64,000 nt of DNA from Pseudomonas muyukensis (GCF_019139535.1 NZ_CP077073.1:2694501-2758500), one strand, 5' to 3'; numbered from the stretch's first letter, positions 11,499-21,109 are shown. Numbers and translations are program-made. Notes: generated by a model from the sequence alone, not told the origin.

Positions 11499-11530
11499 CC
11501 TACCGCCGTTGCAGCACGGCGGCAGGTTTT
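11499..11530. terminator. Terminator between convergent zwf and the ketosynthase gene
   Basis: CCTACCGCCG and CGGCGGCAGG form an imperfect stem (6 bp plus a 3-bp outer helix separated by an A/C mismatch) around an 8-nt loop, followed by TTTT on the plus strand. It lies 32 nt after the zwf stop and just before the stop of the convergent ketosynthase gene, so it can serve zwf. Confidence 0.6.
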
Positions 11531-11539
11531 CGCAGTGCC

Positions 11540-12589
11540 TTAGAGGGTGAATGACAGGGCCGAGAACACCATGCCGCCGCTGCCTGCCCAGCCCATGCAG
11601 AACTGCCCTGGCTCGGCCTCGCCGCGGCTCATGGCATCGAAGATGCCATAGGGGATGGACGCGGTAATGATGTTGCCGGTCTGGGGCCCGACGTGATGCA
11701 ACTTGTGATCGATGCCGATCATCTGGCCAATGTGCTCCCACATTTTCGGCGAGCCGGTATGGATGAACACTTTATGCACATCGTCCGCCGAGAGTTTTTG
11801 CATGTTGAATACTTTTATCGCTTCATTGCGACCATCTTCGTGCAGGGCCGCGGCATAGGAGTTGAATTGGTACTGGCCGCCGGTGGGGGCAATGCGTTCG
11901 ATGTCTGTCTCGTTGCAGAACAGTTTCCAGTCCGGCAGGGAGATGGTCGACAAGTCACTGAGGTCAGGCCGGTTGATGTAGGAGAACTTGAAGTTGCCGG
12001 GTGCCTGGTGACTGAGGATAGTGACCGTGACCGCTTCGCCAATGGTGAAGCTGGGGAACTTGTAGGCGAGTTCGGCGGGTGACTGCAGCGAGAAGTTCTT
12101 GGGCATGACCGGTCCACCCGCCGACATGCCGAATTCCATGTTAACGATGGCGGCGTAGCGGATTTCACCGGCTTGCATCTTGCTGTTGATGACGTCCATG
12201 GCCGTGACCCAGCCGTTGCAGGCGTCGACCACATCGAAGTTTCGGCAGTTCAGGCCCAGGGCCTTGGCGATGAAGGTGCTGTTGGCGGGCTCGATGAAAC
12301 CGCGGGTGACGTTGGGGTAGACCAGCAGGTCGAGGTCGGCCTTGCTGATATTGGCCTGTGCCAGGGCGGCGTCGAATGCGGTTTCCATCAACTGCATGGG
12401 TGTCTCGTCGGCGGCCAGCCAATGGCGTGTGTCGCTGCCACTTTTTTCCAGTAACTTGCCGATGGTTTTCAAGGTTTTCGGCAGGTCATCCTGGAAGGTG
12501 TGTTTGGAGTGTTCCTCGACCAGGTCGATCACGTCCTGGTTGCTGACGCGGCGCGATGGCAGTCTTCCGGAGAGTCCGATGATCTTCAT
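11540..12589 (-). CDS. KAS III-like ketosynthase, possibly pyrone synthase type
   Basis: Thiolase-fold condensing enzyme of 349 aa. The start follows AAGGATGTCAC. The triad is visible: Cys124 in DACNGW, His277 in FIHTGSPKMW and Asn306 in TGNIITASIP, the KAS III Cys-His-Asn set. Glu100 (RGFIEP) lies 24 residues before the Cys, where FabH has an acyl-channel Phe. From memory, photopyrone synthase PpyS uses E105/C129/H281/N310, nearly the same spacing, and OleA has a comparable Glu. No ACP, FabD or FabF neighbours exist, so housekeeping FabH is unlikely. Joining two acyl-thioesters into a pyrone or beta-keto product is inference. An AT-rich promoter region precedes it. Confidence 0.8.
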   Translation of the reverse strand: MKIIGLSGRLPSRRVSNQDVIDLVEEHSKHTFQDDLPKTLKTIGKLLEKSGSDTRHWLAADETPMQLMETAFDAALAQANISKADLDLLVYPNVTRGFIEPANSTFIAKALGLNCRNFDVVDACNGWVTAMDVINSKMQAGEIRYAAIVNMEFGMSAGGPVMPKNFSLQSPAELAYKFPSFTIGEAVTVTILSHQAPGNFKFSYINRPDLSDLSTISLPDWKLFCNETDIERIAPTGGQYQFNSYAAALHEDGRNEAIKVFNMQKLSADDVHKVFIHTGSPKMWEHIGQMIGIDHKLHHVGPQTGNIITASIPYGIFDAMSRGEAEPGQFCMGWAGSGGMVFSALSFTL

Positions 12590-12871
12590 GTGACATCCTT
12601 GTCTTTGGCTATTGATTAACTACGGTTTTTACGTGCGGGCAGTGGCTGGCTCATCCTTGCAAGTGGCCACTGGCCCAATACTTCTAGCAGAGCCAAGTGA
12701 CGAATCAAGGACGTGAGGCTGTCTGTTGATCTGGATCAAGAAGCGTGGATTCGCTTGCCCAGGTTTAGGTGCCCGTGGCTGTTTCGTTAAGTTGTCATTT
12801 GGATAGGGTTATGTTGGTTTACGTATCAGATGTGGTGAGTGCTCGAAGTGTTTCTAGCTTCTAGCTTTTGC

Positions 12872-13819
<948 letters not shown>

Positions 13820-13902
13820 GGCACAATCAGCATCGGGTGCTTCGATGGAACCGGCCATCGTGCCTTGGCATCCAACCTCAAGCCCCCCACCGAGGACCCA
13901 CG

Positions 13903-15705
13903 ATGCCCGCCCAGATCGAAGACTATGCCCTCATCGGCAACTGCCGTAGCGCCGCCCTGGTCAACCGCGATGGCGCCCTCGACTGGTTGTGCCTGCCGCG
14001 CTTCGACGCCCCGGCCGTGTTCGCCGCCCTGCTGGGCAACGAAGAGAACGGCCGCTGGCGCATCGCCCCCAGCGACCCCGTCGAGCACAGCACACGCCGC
14101 TACCTCGACGACACCCTGGTGCTGGAAACCACCTGGACCACCGCCAGCGGCCGCGCCCGGGTGCTCGACTGCATGCCCCTGGGCGAACACAACGCCGTGC
14201 TGCGCATCGTCGAAGGCCTGGCCGGCGAGACCGCGTTCGAGATGGACCTGGTGCTGCGCTTCGACTACGGCCGCAGCGTGCCCTGGGTGGAAAAACTCGA
14301 CCCCCTGACCCTCAGCGCCGTCGCCGGCCCCGACCGCCTGATCCTGCGCAGCAGCACCCAAACCCACGGCCGCGACCACCACAGCGTCGCCCGCTTTCGC
14401 GTAGGCCCAGGCGAGCGCCAGGTGTTCAGCCTGTGCCACCAGGCCTCGCATCTGCCCGTGCAGCCCGGCTGCGATGTCGACCACGACCTGCAGCAGACCA
14501 TCGACCAATGGCAGGCCTTCGCCGCCCGCTGCCCCGAAGTCGGCCCCTACACCGGGCTGGTACGCCGTTCGCTGCTCACCCTCAAGGCCATGACCTACGC
14601 GCCCACCGGCGGCATGGTCGCCGCCGTGACCACCTCGCTGCCCGAGCGCGTCGGCGGCGAACGCAACTGGGATTACCGCTACTGCTGGCTGCGCGACGCC
14701 ACCATGACCCTGCTGGCGCTGATGAACCTCGGCTACTTCGACGAGGCCCAGGCCTGGCGCGAATGGCTGCTGCGCTCGGTGGCGGGCAACCCCGAGCAGA
14801 TGCAGATCATGTACGGGCTGGCCGGTGAGCGCGACCTGGCGGAATTCACCTTGCCCTGGTTGCCCGGCTATGAGCGTTCGCAACCGGTGCGGGTCGGCAA
14901 TGCGGCCTCTGAACAACGGCAGCTGGATATCTACGGCGAGCTGGCCGACGCCATGAGCCAGGCCATCAAGGGCGGCCTGCCGCGGCATCCGCGCAGTTCG
15001 GCCATCGCCCGGTCGATCCTGCCGTACCTGCAAAGCATCTGGCGCGAACCGGACGAAGGCATCTGGGAGGTGCGTGGCGGCCGCCAGCACTTCGTGCATT
15101 CCAAGGTCATGGCCTGGGTGGCCTTCGACCGCGCCGCGAGCCTGGCAGAAACCACCGAGGAAGACCGTGAACGGGGCGCGTATTACCGCCAGGTGGCCGA
15201 CCAGATCCGCAACGAGGTCTGTGAACGTGGGCTGGATGCCAGTCGGCAGTACTTCGTGCAGGCCTATGGCTCCAGCGAACTGGATGCCAGCCTGTTGCAG
15301 ATTGCCCTGACCGGCTTCCTGCCGGTGCAGGATCCACGCTTCCTGCGCACCCTCGAACAGATCGAGCGACGCCTGCTGCGCAACGGCTTGCTGCTGCGTT
15401 ATGACAGCGACAGCTGCAGCGATGGGCTGACGCCGGGGGAGGGCACCTTCCTGGTGTGTTCGTTCTGGCTGGCGGATGTGTATGTGCTGCTGGGCCGGCA
15501 GGCAGAGGCGCAGGCCTTGTATGAAAGGCTGACCGGGTTGTGCAATGACCTAGGGCTGCTGGCCGAGCAGTACGATCCGGCGGGCAAACGCATGCTGGGC
15601 AACTTCCCGCAGGCGTTTAGTCATATCGGGATCATCAACACGGCGCTGAACCTGCACCGGGCGCAGTGTCCGGTGCGGGATCGGGCGAGAACATGCAACC
15701 TGTGA
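13903..15705 (+). CDS. GH15 glucan hydrolase (glucoamylase/trehalase-like)
   Basis: Cytoplasmic 600-aa glycoside hydrolase family 15 protein; no signal peptide. The start MPAQIEDYALIGNCRSAALV is the family's normal N-terminus (D-Y-x-L-I-G/S-D/N-x-x-x-A-A-L-V). An N-terminal beta-sandwich (about 1-230) precedes an (alpha/alpha)6 barrel with NWDYRYCWLRD near 256, EGIWEVRG near 386 (likely general acid) and GEGTFLVCSFWLADVY near 512 (likely general base). Whether it prefers maltodextrin or trehalose cannot be told; both would fit the nearby glucan/trehalose operon. The repeat element lies just upstream. Confidence 0.9.
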   Translation: MPAQIEDYALIGNCRSAALVNRDGALDWLCLPRFDAPAVFAALLGNEENGRWRIAPSDPVEHSTRRYLDDTLVLETTWTTASGRARVLDCMPLGEHNAVLRIVEGLAGETAFEMDLVLRFDYGRSVPWVEKLDPLTLSAVAGPDRLILRSSTQTHGRDHHSVARFRVGPGERQVFSLCHQASHLPVQPGCDVDHDLQQTIDQWQAFAARCPEVGPYTGLVRRSLLTLKAMTYAPTGGMVAAVTTSLPERVGGERNWDYRYCWLRDATMTLLALMNLGYFDEAQAWREWLLRSVAGNPEQMQIMYGLAGERDLAEFTLPWLPGYERSQPVRVGNAASEQRQLDIYGELADAMSQAIKGGLPRHPRSSAIARSILPYLQSIWREPDEGIWEVRGGRQHFVHSKVMAWVAFDRAASLAETTEEDRERGAYYRQVADQIRNEVCERGLDASRQYFVQAYGSSELDASLLQIALTGFLPVQDPRFLRTLEQIERRLLRNGLLLRYDSDSCSDGLTPGEGTFLVCSFWLADVYVLLGRQAEAQALYERLTGLCNDLGLLAEQYDPAGKRMLGNFPQAFSHIGIINTALNLHRAQCPVRDRARTCNL

Positions 15706-15777
15706 CCCTGTCGCAGCCAAGCGTTGTCAGCGCCACCTGGCAGCCTTGTGTTGGGATGGCGCATGTTCGCCGGACAG

Positions 15778-15832
15778 TGTGACGCATTGCGTCACATATA
15801 TTATTTTGCCCACTGTGATGCCTGGGGTCACA
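15778..15832 (+). promoter_or_regulatory. Two 19-bp TGTGA..TCACA dyads, candidate operators
   Basis: TGTGACGCATTGCGTCACA (15778-15796) is a perfect 8-3-8 palindrome. TGTGATGCCTGGGGTCACA (15814-15832) has the same length and TGTGA/TCACA ends. Centres are 36 bp apart, with an AT-rich stretch (TATATTATTTT) between them, 38-92 nt before the toxin-antitoxin ORF. HigA-type antitoxins normally bind palindromes at their own promoter, so autoregulation is the likely role. The sequence also resembles a CRP/Vfr half-site (TGTGA-TCACA). Confidence 0.6.
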
Positions 15833-15869
15833 CTCATCGTCTCGCACAACACGGATACGGTGTGCTCCG

Positions 15870-16451
15870 ATGATCATCAGCTTTCGCCATAAAGGACTGC
15901 GGCTTTTCCACGAGACAGGCAACATCCGAGGTATCCAGCCTGCGCATGCGCAGCGTTTACCACGGCAACTGCAGTTTCTCGATCGTGCCGTGGTCGCCGC
16001 CGACCTGTGCATTCCCGGCTGGCAACTGCATCCACTCAAGGGTGAGCGCGCGGGCTCCTGGTCGGTCAGCGTGTCCGGCAATTGGCGGCTGGTGTTCCGC
16101 TTCACAGGTTGCGACGTCGAACTGGTCGATTACCTCGACTATCACGGATCAGGAGTCCCTATCATGCCTATGCACAATCCGCCTCATCCCGGCGAAACGC
16201 TGCGTGAAGATGTTCTGCCCGCCCTTGGGCTGACGGTCAAGGCGTTTGCTGCGCACCTGGGTTTTTCGCGCGAGGCACTATCCCGTGTACTGCACGCGCG
16301 CGCGGCGGTCTCGCCGGACTTGGCGGTGCGGCTGGAAATGGCAGGTATCAGTACGGCGCGGCTCTGGTTGACGATCCAGGTGGATTACGACATCTGGCAG
16401 GCCCGTCAACGCCAGCAGCCGGTTATTACCCGGTTGTTCCAGGCGGCCTGA
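15870..16451 (+). CDS. HigB-type toxin fused in frame to HigA-type antitoxin
   Basis: One 193-aa reading frame holds both partners of a HigBA/GraTA-like system. Residues 1-92 are a RelE/HigB-type mRNA interferase (HPLKGERAGSWSVSVSGNWR core, ending VDYLDYH, where family toxins usually stop). Residues 99-193 are an XRE antitoxin (HPGETLREDVLPALGLTVKA plus helix-turn-helix SREALSRVLHARAA). Between them codon 93 is GGA at 16146-16148; a single T would give TGA right after the final His, followed by the antitoxin ribosome binding site. The stop therefore seems lost by point mutation, or a base-calling error mimics this. The antitoxin can still start independently at 16164. Confidence 0.85.
   Translation: MIISFRHKGLRLFHETGNIRGIQPAHAQRLPRQLQFLDRAVVAADLCIPGWQLHPLKGERAGSWSVSVSGNWRLVFRFTGCDVELVDYLDYHGSGVPIMPMHNPPHPGETLREDVLPALGLTVKAFAAHLGFSREALSRVLHARAAVSPDLAVRLEMAGISTARLWLTIQVDYDIWQARQRQQPVITRLFQAA
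16164..16451 (+). CDS. higA: HigA-type antitoxin, internal start inside the fused ORF
   Basis: The 95-aa antitoxin part can be translated alone from ATG 16164 (or 16170): AGGAG at 16151-16155 sits 8 nt upstream, as expected of a separate cistron. It has the HigA N-terminus (NPPHPGETLRE), a helix-turn-helix (VKAFAAHLGFSREALSRVL) and the conserved tail SPDLAVRLEMAGISTARLWL. Annotated separately because both the fusion and the free antitoxin may be made. It would neutralise the toxin and repress the shared promoter. Confidence 0.7.
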   Translation: MPMHNPPHPGETLREDVLPALGLTVKAFAAHLGFSREALSRVLHARAAVSPDLAVRLEMAGISTARLWLTIQVDYDIWQARQRQQPVITRLFQAA

Positions 16452-16529
16452 AGCGATCCGTCGTGGGCACGCTCGCCGCCGGCCAGGGTGACGGTGGGCT
16501 AGGCGCGCGGTTACAGGCCTGGCAGGCAA

Positions 16530-16561
16530 AAAAAGCCCGGAGCACATGCCCCGGGCTTTTT
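16530..16561. terminator. Bidirectional rho-independent terminator
   Basis: AAAAAGCCCGG and CCGGGCTTTTT form a perfect 11-bp stem with a 10-nt loop, A-run on one side and T-run on the other. It lies between the convergent toxin-antitoxin ORF (ends 16451) and glpT (ends 16578) and can terminate both. Confidence 0.93.
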
Positions 16562-16577
16562 CACGCCGTCTGACGCC

Positions 16578-17930
16578 TCAAGCCGTCGCTTCACGCCCGG
16601 CGCTTGCCGCCTTGGTATGGCGCAGCGTCGGGATCAGGAAGGCGATCGCCAGCACACACGCGCTCACCAGCATCACGAAGCCACCGTCCCAGCCGAAGTG
16701 GTCGACGGTATAGCCCATCGCTGCGCTGGCCGCGACCGAGCCACCGAGGTAGCCGAACAGCCCGGTGAAGCCGGCGGCGGTGCCGGCGGCCTTCTTCGGT
16801 GCCAGTTCCAGGGCCTGCAGGCCGACCAGCATCACCGGCCCGTAGATCAGGAAACCGATGGAGAACAAGGCGATCATGTCGATGGTCGGGTTGCCCGGCG
16901 GGTTGAGCCAGTACACCAGGGTGGCCACGGTCACCAGGGCCATGAACACGATGCCGGTCAGGCCGCGGTTGCCACGGAAGATCTTGTCGGACATCCAGCC
17001 GCACAGCAGGGTGCCGGGAATACCGGCCCATTCATAGAAGAAGTACGCCCACGACGTGGTGTCGACGCTGAAGTGCTTGGCCTCTTTCAGGTAGGTCGGC
17101 GCCCAGTCCAGCACGCCGTAGCGCAGCAGGTAGACGAACACGTTGGCCAGGGCGATGTACCAAAGCAGTTTGTTGCGCAGCACGTACTCGACGAAGATCT
17201 GCTTGGCGCTGAACTCCTGCTCATGGCTCTCGTCGTAGCCCTCTGGGTAGTCGTTCTTGTACTGCTCGACCGGCGGCAGGCCGACCGACTGCGGGGTGTC
17301 GCGCATCATCGCGAAGGCGAACACCGCCACCAGCACCGCCACCGCGGCGGGTACGTAGAAGGCCGCGTGCCAGTCGTTGGTCCAGCCCAGGCCGAGCAAG
17401 AACAGAGGGCCGATCAGGCCGCCGCCGACGTTGTGGGCGACGTTCCATACCGACACCACGCCGCCGCGTTCTTTCTGCGACCACCAGTGCACCATGGTTC
17501 GCCCACTCGGTGGCCAGCCCATGCCCTGGGCCCAGCCATTGATGAACAGCAGCACGAACATGATCGCCACGCTGGACGTGGCCCAATGCGCGAAACCGAA
17601 AATGAACATCACCCCAGCCGAGATCAGCAGGCCGAAGGGCAGGAAATAGCGCGGGTTGGAGCGGTCCGAAACCAGGCCCATGAGGAACTTGGACAGGCCG
17701 TAGGCAATGGCGATGGCCGAGATCGCCAGGCCCAGCTGGCCACGGGTGTAACCCTCTTCCTCGATCAGGTAAGGCATGGCCAGGGAGAAGTTTTTACGCA
17801 GCAGGTAGTAGCCGGCGTAGCCGAAAAAGATCCCGGCGAAGATTTGCCAGCGCAGGCGCCGATAAGTGCTGTCGACGCGCTCGTCGGGCAGCGGCGCCTG
17901 GTGCGCGGCAGGGCGGAAGAAGGCGAACAT
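16578..17930 (-). CDS. glpT: Glycerol-3-phosphate/phosphate antiporter
   Basis: Inner-membrane MFS transporter of the organophosphate:phosphate antiporter family, 450 aa, with twelve predicted helices. Family-typical stretches include [27 protein letters not shown] at the first helix (shown for position only: residues 27-53), [14 protein letters not shown] after helix 4 (two Arg-type phosphate-site region), [11 protein letters not shown] and the loop [20 protein letters not shown]. GlpT and UhpT are close; the 450-aa length and the [15 protein letters not shown] stretch favour GlpT. GlpT also imports fosfomycin. The gene stands alone with its own terminator. Confidence 0.88.
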   Translation of the reverse strand: MFAFFRPAAHQAPLPDERVDSTYRRLRWQIFAGIFFGYAGYYLLRKNFSLAMPYLIEEEGYTRGQLGLAISAIAIAYGLSKFLMGLVSDRSNPRYFLPFGLLISAGVMFIFGFAHWATSSVAIMFVLLFINGWAQGMGWPPSGRTMVHWWSQKERGGVVSVWNVAHNVGGGLIGPLFLLGLGWTNDWHAAFYVPAAVAVLVAVFAFAMMRDTPQSVGLPPVEQYKNDYPEGYDESHEQEFSAKQIFVEYVLRNKLLWYIALANVFVYLLRYGVLDWAPTYLKEAKHFSVDTTSWAYFFYEWAGIPGTLLCGWMSDKIFRGNRGLTGIVFMALVTVATLVYWLNPPGNPTIDMIALFSIGFLIYGPVMLVGLQALELAPKKAAGTAAGFTGLFGYLGGSVAASAAMGYTVDHFGWDGGFVMLVSACVLAIAFLIPTLRHTKAASAGREATA

Positions 17931-18102
17931 GTGAAGCTCCAGCTTGTTATAGGTATGCGAAAGCGAATTTTACATTTTCGTAACAGAAAAAATATCGGTT
18001 TTGCGAAGAGCGGTTGTTCTTTTGTGAAAACCGGCGAGGTGCGCTTATCGAGGGGCAAGCTTTTGGCCAGGTCATCGGCCTTGCAGGCGGATGCTGACAA
18101 CC

Positions 18103-18191
18103 CGTAGGAGCCAGCCTTGCTGGCGAACACCGGCGCAGCCGGTGCCAGGCAGACCGCCGCGCCTGGTTCGCCAGCACGCTGGCCCCTACGG
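18103..18191. repeat. REP doublet (inverted pair)
   Basis: GTAGGAGCCAGCCTTGCTGGCGAA at the left is echoed in reverse complement by TTCGCCAGCACGCTGGCCCCTAC at the right, with CACCGGCGCAGCCGGTG in between. Same family as the tandem array at 28.0-28.9 kb and the copies at 39.6-39.8 kb. It sits between glpT and the sorbosone-dehydrogenase-like gene. Confidence 0.85.
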
Positions 18192-18214
18192 TTGCACGGT
18201 GTGGCCGCACGCAA

Positions 18215-19501
18215 TCACGGCGTACGGGTCACCCGCCACAGGGTATTGGCCAGGTCATCGGCAATGATCAGCGCACCCTTGGGATCGACCGTCACCCCCA
18301 CCGGCCGGCCGCGGGTCTTGCCGTCCTCGCCGCGAAAACCGCTGGCGAAGTCCACCGGCTCGCCCGCCGGCTTGCCTGCGCGAAACGGCACGAAGACCAC
18401 CTTGTAGCCCACTGGGTCGGGGCGGTTCCAGCTGCCGTGCTCACCGACGAAGGCACCTTCGGCGAACGGCTCGCCCATGGCGGCGCTGGAGAAGTCCAAC
18501 CCCAGCGCCGCCACGTGCGAGCCCAGGCTGTAGTCGGGCTTGATCGCGGCTTGCACCTTCTGCGGGTCCTGCGGCCGCACGCGCTCGTCGACGTTCTGCC
18601 CCCAGTAGCTGTACGGCCAGCCGTAGAACGCGCCTTGCTTGACGGACGTCAGGTAGTCCGGCACCAGGTCCGGCCCCAGCTCGTCACGCTCGTTGACCAC
18701 TGCCCACAACTGCCCGCTGTCGGGCTGGATGGCCAGCGCGGTGGGGTTGCGCAGGCCGGTGGCATAGGGGCGGTGGGCGCCGGTCACGGCATCGATCTGC
18801 CAGACCATGGCACGGTCGACTTCCACCTCCATGCCGCGTTCGGTGATGTTGCTGTTGGAACCGATGCCGACGTACAGGTAGCGGCCATCGGGGCTGATGG
18901 CCAGCGACTTGGTCCAGTGGTGGTTGATCGCGGCGGGCAGGTCGCTGACCTTGGTCGGCGGGGCGTCGGCCTTCGTCTGGCCATCCCGGTAGTCGAAGCG
19001 TACCAGCGCGTCCTGGTTGGCCACGTACAGCTTGCCGTCGGCGTAGGCCAGGCCATAGGGGGCGTTGAGGCTGTCGGCGAACACGGTCTGCAGTTCGTAA
19101 CGGCCATCGCCGTCAGCATCGCGCAGTAAAGTCAGGCGGTTGCCGCCCGTGACCTGGGTGTTGCCCTTGGCCTTGATCTGGCTGGCGATCACATCCTTGG
19201 GCTTGAGCTTGGCGGCGCTGCCGCCGCGGCCTTCGGCCACGAGAATGTCGCCGTTGGGCAGCACCAGGGCCTGGCGCGGGATCTTCAGGTCGGTGGCGAT
19301 GGCGCTGATGCTGTAGCCGGCCGGCACCGTGGGTTTCTGTTCGCCCCAGGCGGCCGGTTGGGCGATCTTCATGCTCGGCAGCAGGCCGCGCTGCGGCGCC
19401 GGCAATTTCGGGTCCGGGCCGTGGGCCTGGGTCGGCTCGCCGTCAGCGCCGCAGGCGCTGAGCAGCAGGGCCATGCTCAGGGCGCTCAGTGCCAGCTTCA
19501 T
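18215..19501 (-). CDS. Sorbosone/PQQ glucose dehydrogenase-like lipoprotein
   Basis: 428-aa beta-propeller protein of the L-sorbosone dehydrogenase / soluble glucose dehydrogenase superfamily. The N-terminus MKLALSALSMALLLSAC is a lipoprotein signal with lipobox LLSAC (Cys17), so it is exported and membrane-anchored. Propeller motifs include PRQALVLPNGDILVAEGRGG, GLRNPTALAIQPDSGQLWAV, NERDELGPDLVPDYLT and GEHGSWNRPDPVGYKVV, all typical of the family. Substrate and quinone use are not deducible. A strong Shine-Dalgarno (GGAGGTGAAGC) precedes the ATG inside the upstream membrane gene, whose stop overlaps it (ATGA). Confidence 0.87.
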   Translation of the reverse strand: MKLALSALSMALLLSACGADGEPTQAHGPDPKLPAPQRGLLPSMKIAQPAAWGEQKPTVPAGYSISAIATDLKIPRQALVLPNGDILVAEGRGGSAAKLKPKDVIASQIKAKGNTQVTGGNRLTLLRDADGDGRYELQTVFADSLNAPYGLAYADGKLYVANQDALVRFDYRDGQTKADAPPTKVSDLPAAINHHWTKSLAISPDGRYLYVGIGSNSNITERGMEVEVDRAMVWQIDAVTGAHRPYATGLRNPTALAIQPDSGQLWAVVNERDELGPDLVPDYLTSVKQGAFYGWPYSYWGQNVDERVRPQDPQKVQAAIKPDYSLGSHVAALGLDFSSAAMGEPFAEGAFVGEHGSWNRPDPVGYKVVFVPFRAGKPAGEPVDFASGFRGEDGKTRGRPVGVTVDPKGALIIADDLANTLWRVTRTP

Positions 19502-19920
19502 GCTTCACCTCCGTTGCGCAGGTTGCTCATGCCGATGGCGGTGGCGATGAGGGCCAGCACGCTGACGATCACCGACAGCAGCAGAGCGGCGGGCATCACC
19601 GCCCAGGCGTCCTTGGCGTGCTCGAAGGCGTTGACCAGGCCCAGCAGCCAGGTCGCCAGCAGCACCAGGAAATACCAGGTGGGGCGGCCGGCCTTGCGCG
19701 GCGCGCGGATCAGGTTGGCCAGGGCGAACAGCAGCGCCAGGCCGCTGAACAGCAGGGCGCCGGCGATCAGCCAGGCGGCGAAGTTGCTCCACTGGATCTG
19801 GTAGCTCTGGTAGTAGGCGAGGTCGCTCAGCAGTGCGCCGAGGAACAATGGCACGCTGCCGGCGAGCAGGGTCGCATGCAGCGGGCCGGGTGTGGTACGG
19901 GGCAGGGTGGTCGTGGTCAC
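19498..19920 (-). CDS. DUF2231-type membrane protein
   Basis: 140-aa integral membrane protein starting at GTG 19920, chosen because AAGGAG lies 7 nt upstream; a longer in-frame start (19965) lacks one. Four hydrophobic segments are visible (LLAGSVPLFLGALLSDLAYY, AAWLIAGALLFSGLALLFAL, FLVLLATWLLGLVNAFEH, ALLLSVIVSVLALIATAIGM), the DUF2231 layout. Paired with the sorbosone-dehydrogenase-like lipoprotein by a 4-nt overlap, it may anchor or donate electrons in that system; this is inference from context. Confidence 0.8.
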   Translation of the reverse strand: MTTTTLPRTTPGPLHATLLAGSVPLFLGALLSDLAYYQSYQIQWSNFAAWLIAGALLFSGLALLFALANLIRAPRKAGRPTWYFLVLLATWLLGLVNAFEHAKDAWAVMPAALLLSVIVSVLALIATAIGMSNLRNGGEA

Positions 19921-20031
19921 GGAGGCTCCTTGTCGTTCGGCGATCCAGGGGCGCGCAGGGCGCATAGGGGAGGATCCTGAACAAGGCGCTTTAGTTCAGT
20001 GCAATTGACTCAATCCGCGCCCCGGCCAAGG

Positions 20032-20337
20032 TCAGGCGAGCAGCGGGCGCAGGAAGCTGCGCTCATAGCTGAGGATGAAGCGCTGCTCGGTCGCCAGGGC
20101 AAAGGCGGCGATGCACTCGGGGTCGGTCTCGGACGCGCTGCGGTATTGCTCGTAGGCCGCCAGGCTTGGGAAGCTGAACAAGGCGTAGGCGACATTGTTG
20201 GCCCCTTCGCTGGGCAGGAAGTAGCCATGGTGGCTGCCACCCATGCGATTGACCAGGCCGATCCACAGCTTGGCGTAGGCTTCGAAGGCCGGGACCTGGT
20301 ACGGGTCGATGATGTATTTGAGGTGGCAGGTGACCAT
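20032..20337 (-). CDS. NIPSNAP family protein
   Basis: 101-aa ferredoxin-like (dimeric alpha/beta barrel) protein with NIPSNAP-type features: MVTCHLKYIIDPYQVPAFEAY at the N-terminus (residues 1-21), GYFLPSEGANNVAYALFSF in the middle and SYERSFLRPL at the end. The ATG at 20337 is preferred since AAGGA lies 9 nt upstream; an ATG nine bases earlier directly abuts the same site. Function in bacteria is poorly known. It stands alone. Confidence 0.78.
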   Translation of the reverse strand: MVTCHLKYIIDPYQVPAFEAYAKLWIGLVNRMGGSHHGYFLPSEGANNVAYALFSFPSLAAYEQYRSASETDPECIAAFALATEQRFILSYERSFLRPLLA

Positions 20338-20417
20338 GGCGCGCATTCCTTGATAAGCCGGGGGCTCACCTTACGGCCAGGCGCATTGCCTTGGCAATGC
20401 GCCGGCTGGGCCGCGTC

Positions 20418-21005
20418 CTATTGGGCTGGGCGCGAGGTCTCCACGCTCAGTACTTCGGTGTAGATGGCATCGACGGTCTGGTCGACCTTGAGGTTCTTCA
20501 TGCGGGCCTGCAGCTCGGGGTCCTCGACCTTGACCACCTGCAGCTTGCCTTCGGGCGGCAACAAGCTGACCTCATGGGCCTTGAGGTCGATCTTCTTGAT
20601 CTGCGAGGTGACCTTGACCTGGCGGAAGGCTTCGCCGCCGGGGTTGGGGTTGGCCGCGGTGGCACGGATGGTGCCGGACTCCACCGACGCCGTGGGCGCG
20701 CCGCCCTCATGGGTGTTGAGCACGTAGGCCACCGCGCGGGTCACCTTGATGTCGACCTGGTCGCCAACCTTGAGGTTGGGCAGGGCCTTGGCCTGCTCGC
20801 TGAGCTGGAAAGTCACGTCCTTGTCGTTGGGGCCCTTGACCGTAACCTGGCGGTTGGCCAGGTCGATGGCGGTCACCTCGGTGGTGACATGGCTTTGCAG
20901 CGCCTCGCTGGCGATGGGCAACTGGGCGGCATGGGCGGTGAAGCTGGCGGTGGACACTAACGAGGCAAAAGCGACAGCACGTGCGAGGGAACGGGTGGGT
21001 TTCAT
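20418..21005 (-). CDS. Periplasmic protein of unknown function
   Basis: 195-aa protein starting MKPTRSLARAVAFASLVS, a Sec signal peptide ending at AHA-AQ. Start supported by AAGGAAGACAGGCCA. The mature part contains repeated beta-rich segments around the phrase (V)TAIDLANRQVTVKGP / IKKIDLKAHEVSLLPPEG, reminiscent of OB-like beta-barrel repeats, each followed by KVGDQVDIKVT-like or KVDQTVDAIYTE strands. No cysteines or metal motif stand out. I recognise the pattern from pseudomonad hypothetical proteins but no named function. Confidence 0.75.
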   Translation of the reverse strand: MKPTRSLARAVAFASLVSTASFTAHAAQLPIASEALQSHVTTEVTAIDLANRQVTVKGPNDKDVTFQLSEQAKALPNLKVGDQVDIKVTRAVAYVLNTHEGGAPTASVESGTIRATAANPNPGGEAFRQVKVTSQIKKIDLKAHEVSLLPPEGKLQVVKVEDPELQARMKNLKVDQTVDAIYTEVLSVETSRPAQ

Positions 21006-21109
21006 TGGCCTGTCTTCCTTGTGGTCGAGGGTGTATGCGAGAAGAAGCATAGACACTGGTTGGCAGGTGTGTGGCCAATGCTTGCCCCGCGACGAGGCCG
21101 GTTCGGGCA

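Noticed and set aside
11540..12589. Housekeeping FabH
   Set aside because: Lacks plsX/fabD/fabG neighbours, has Glu100 in the acyl-channel position and is longer than usual FabH.
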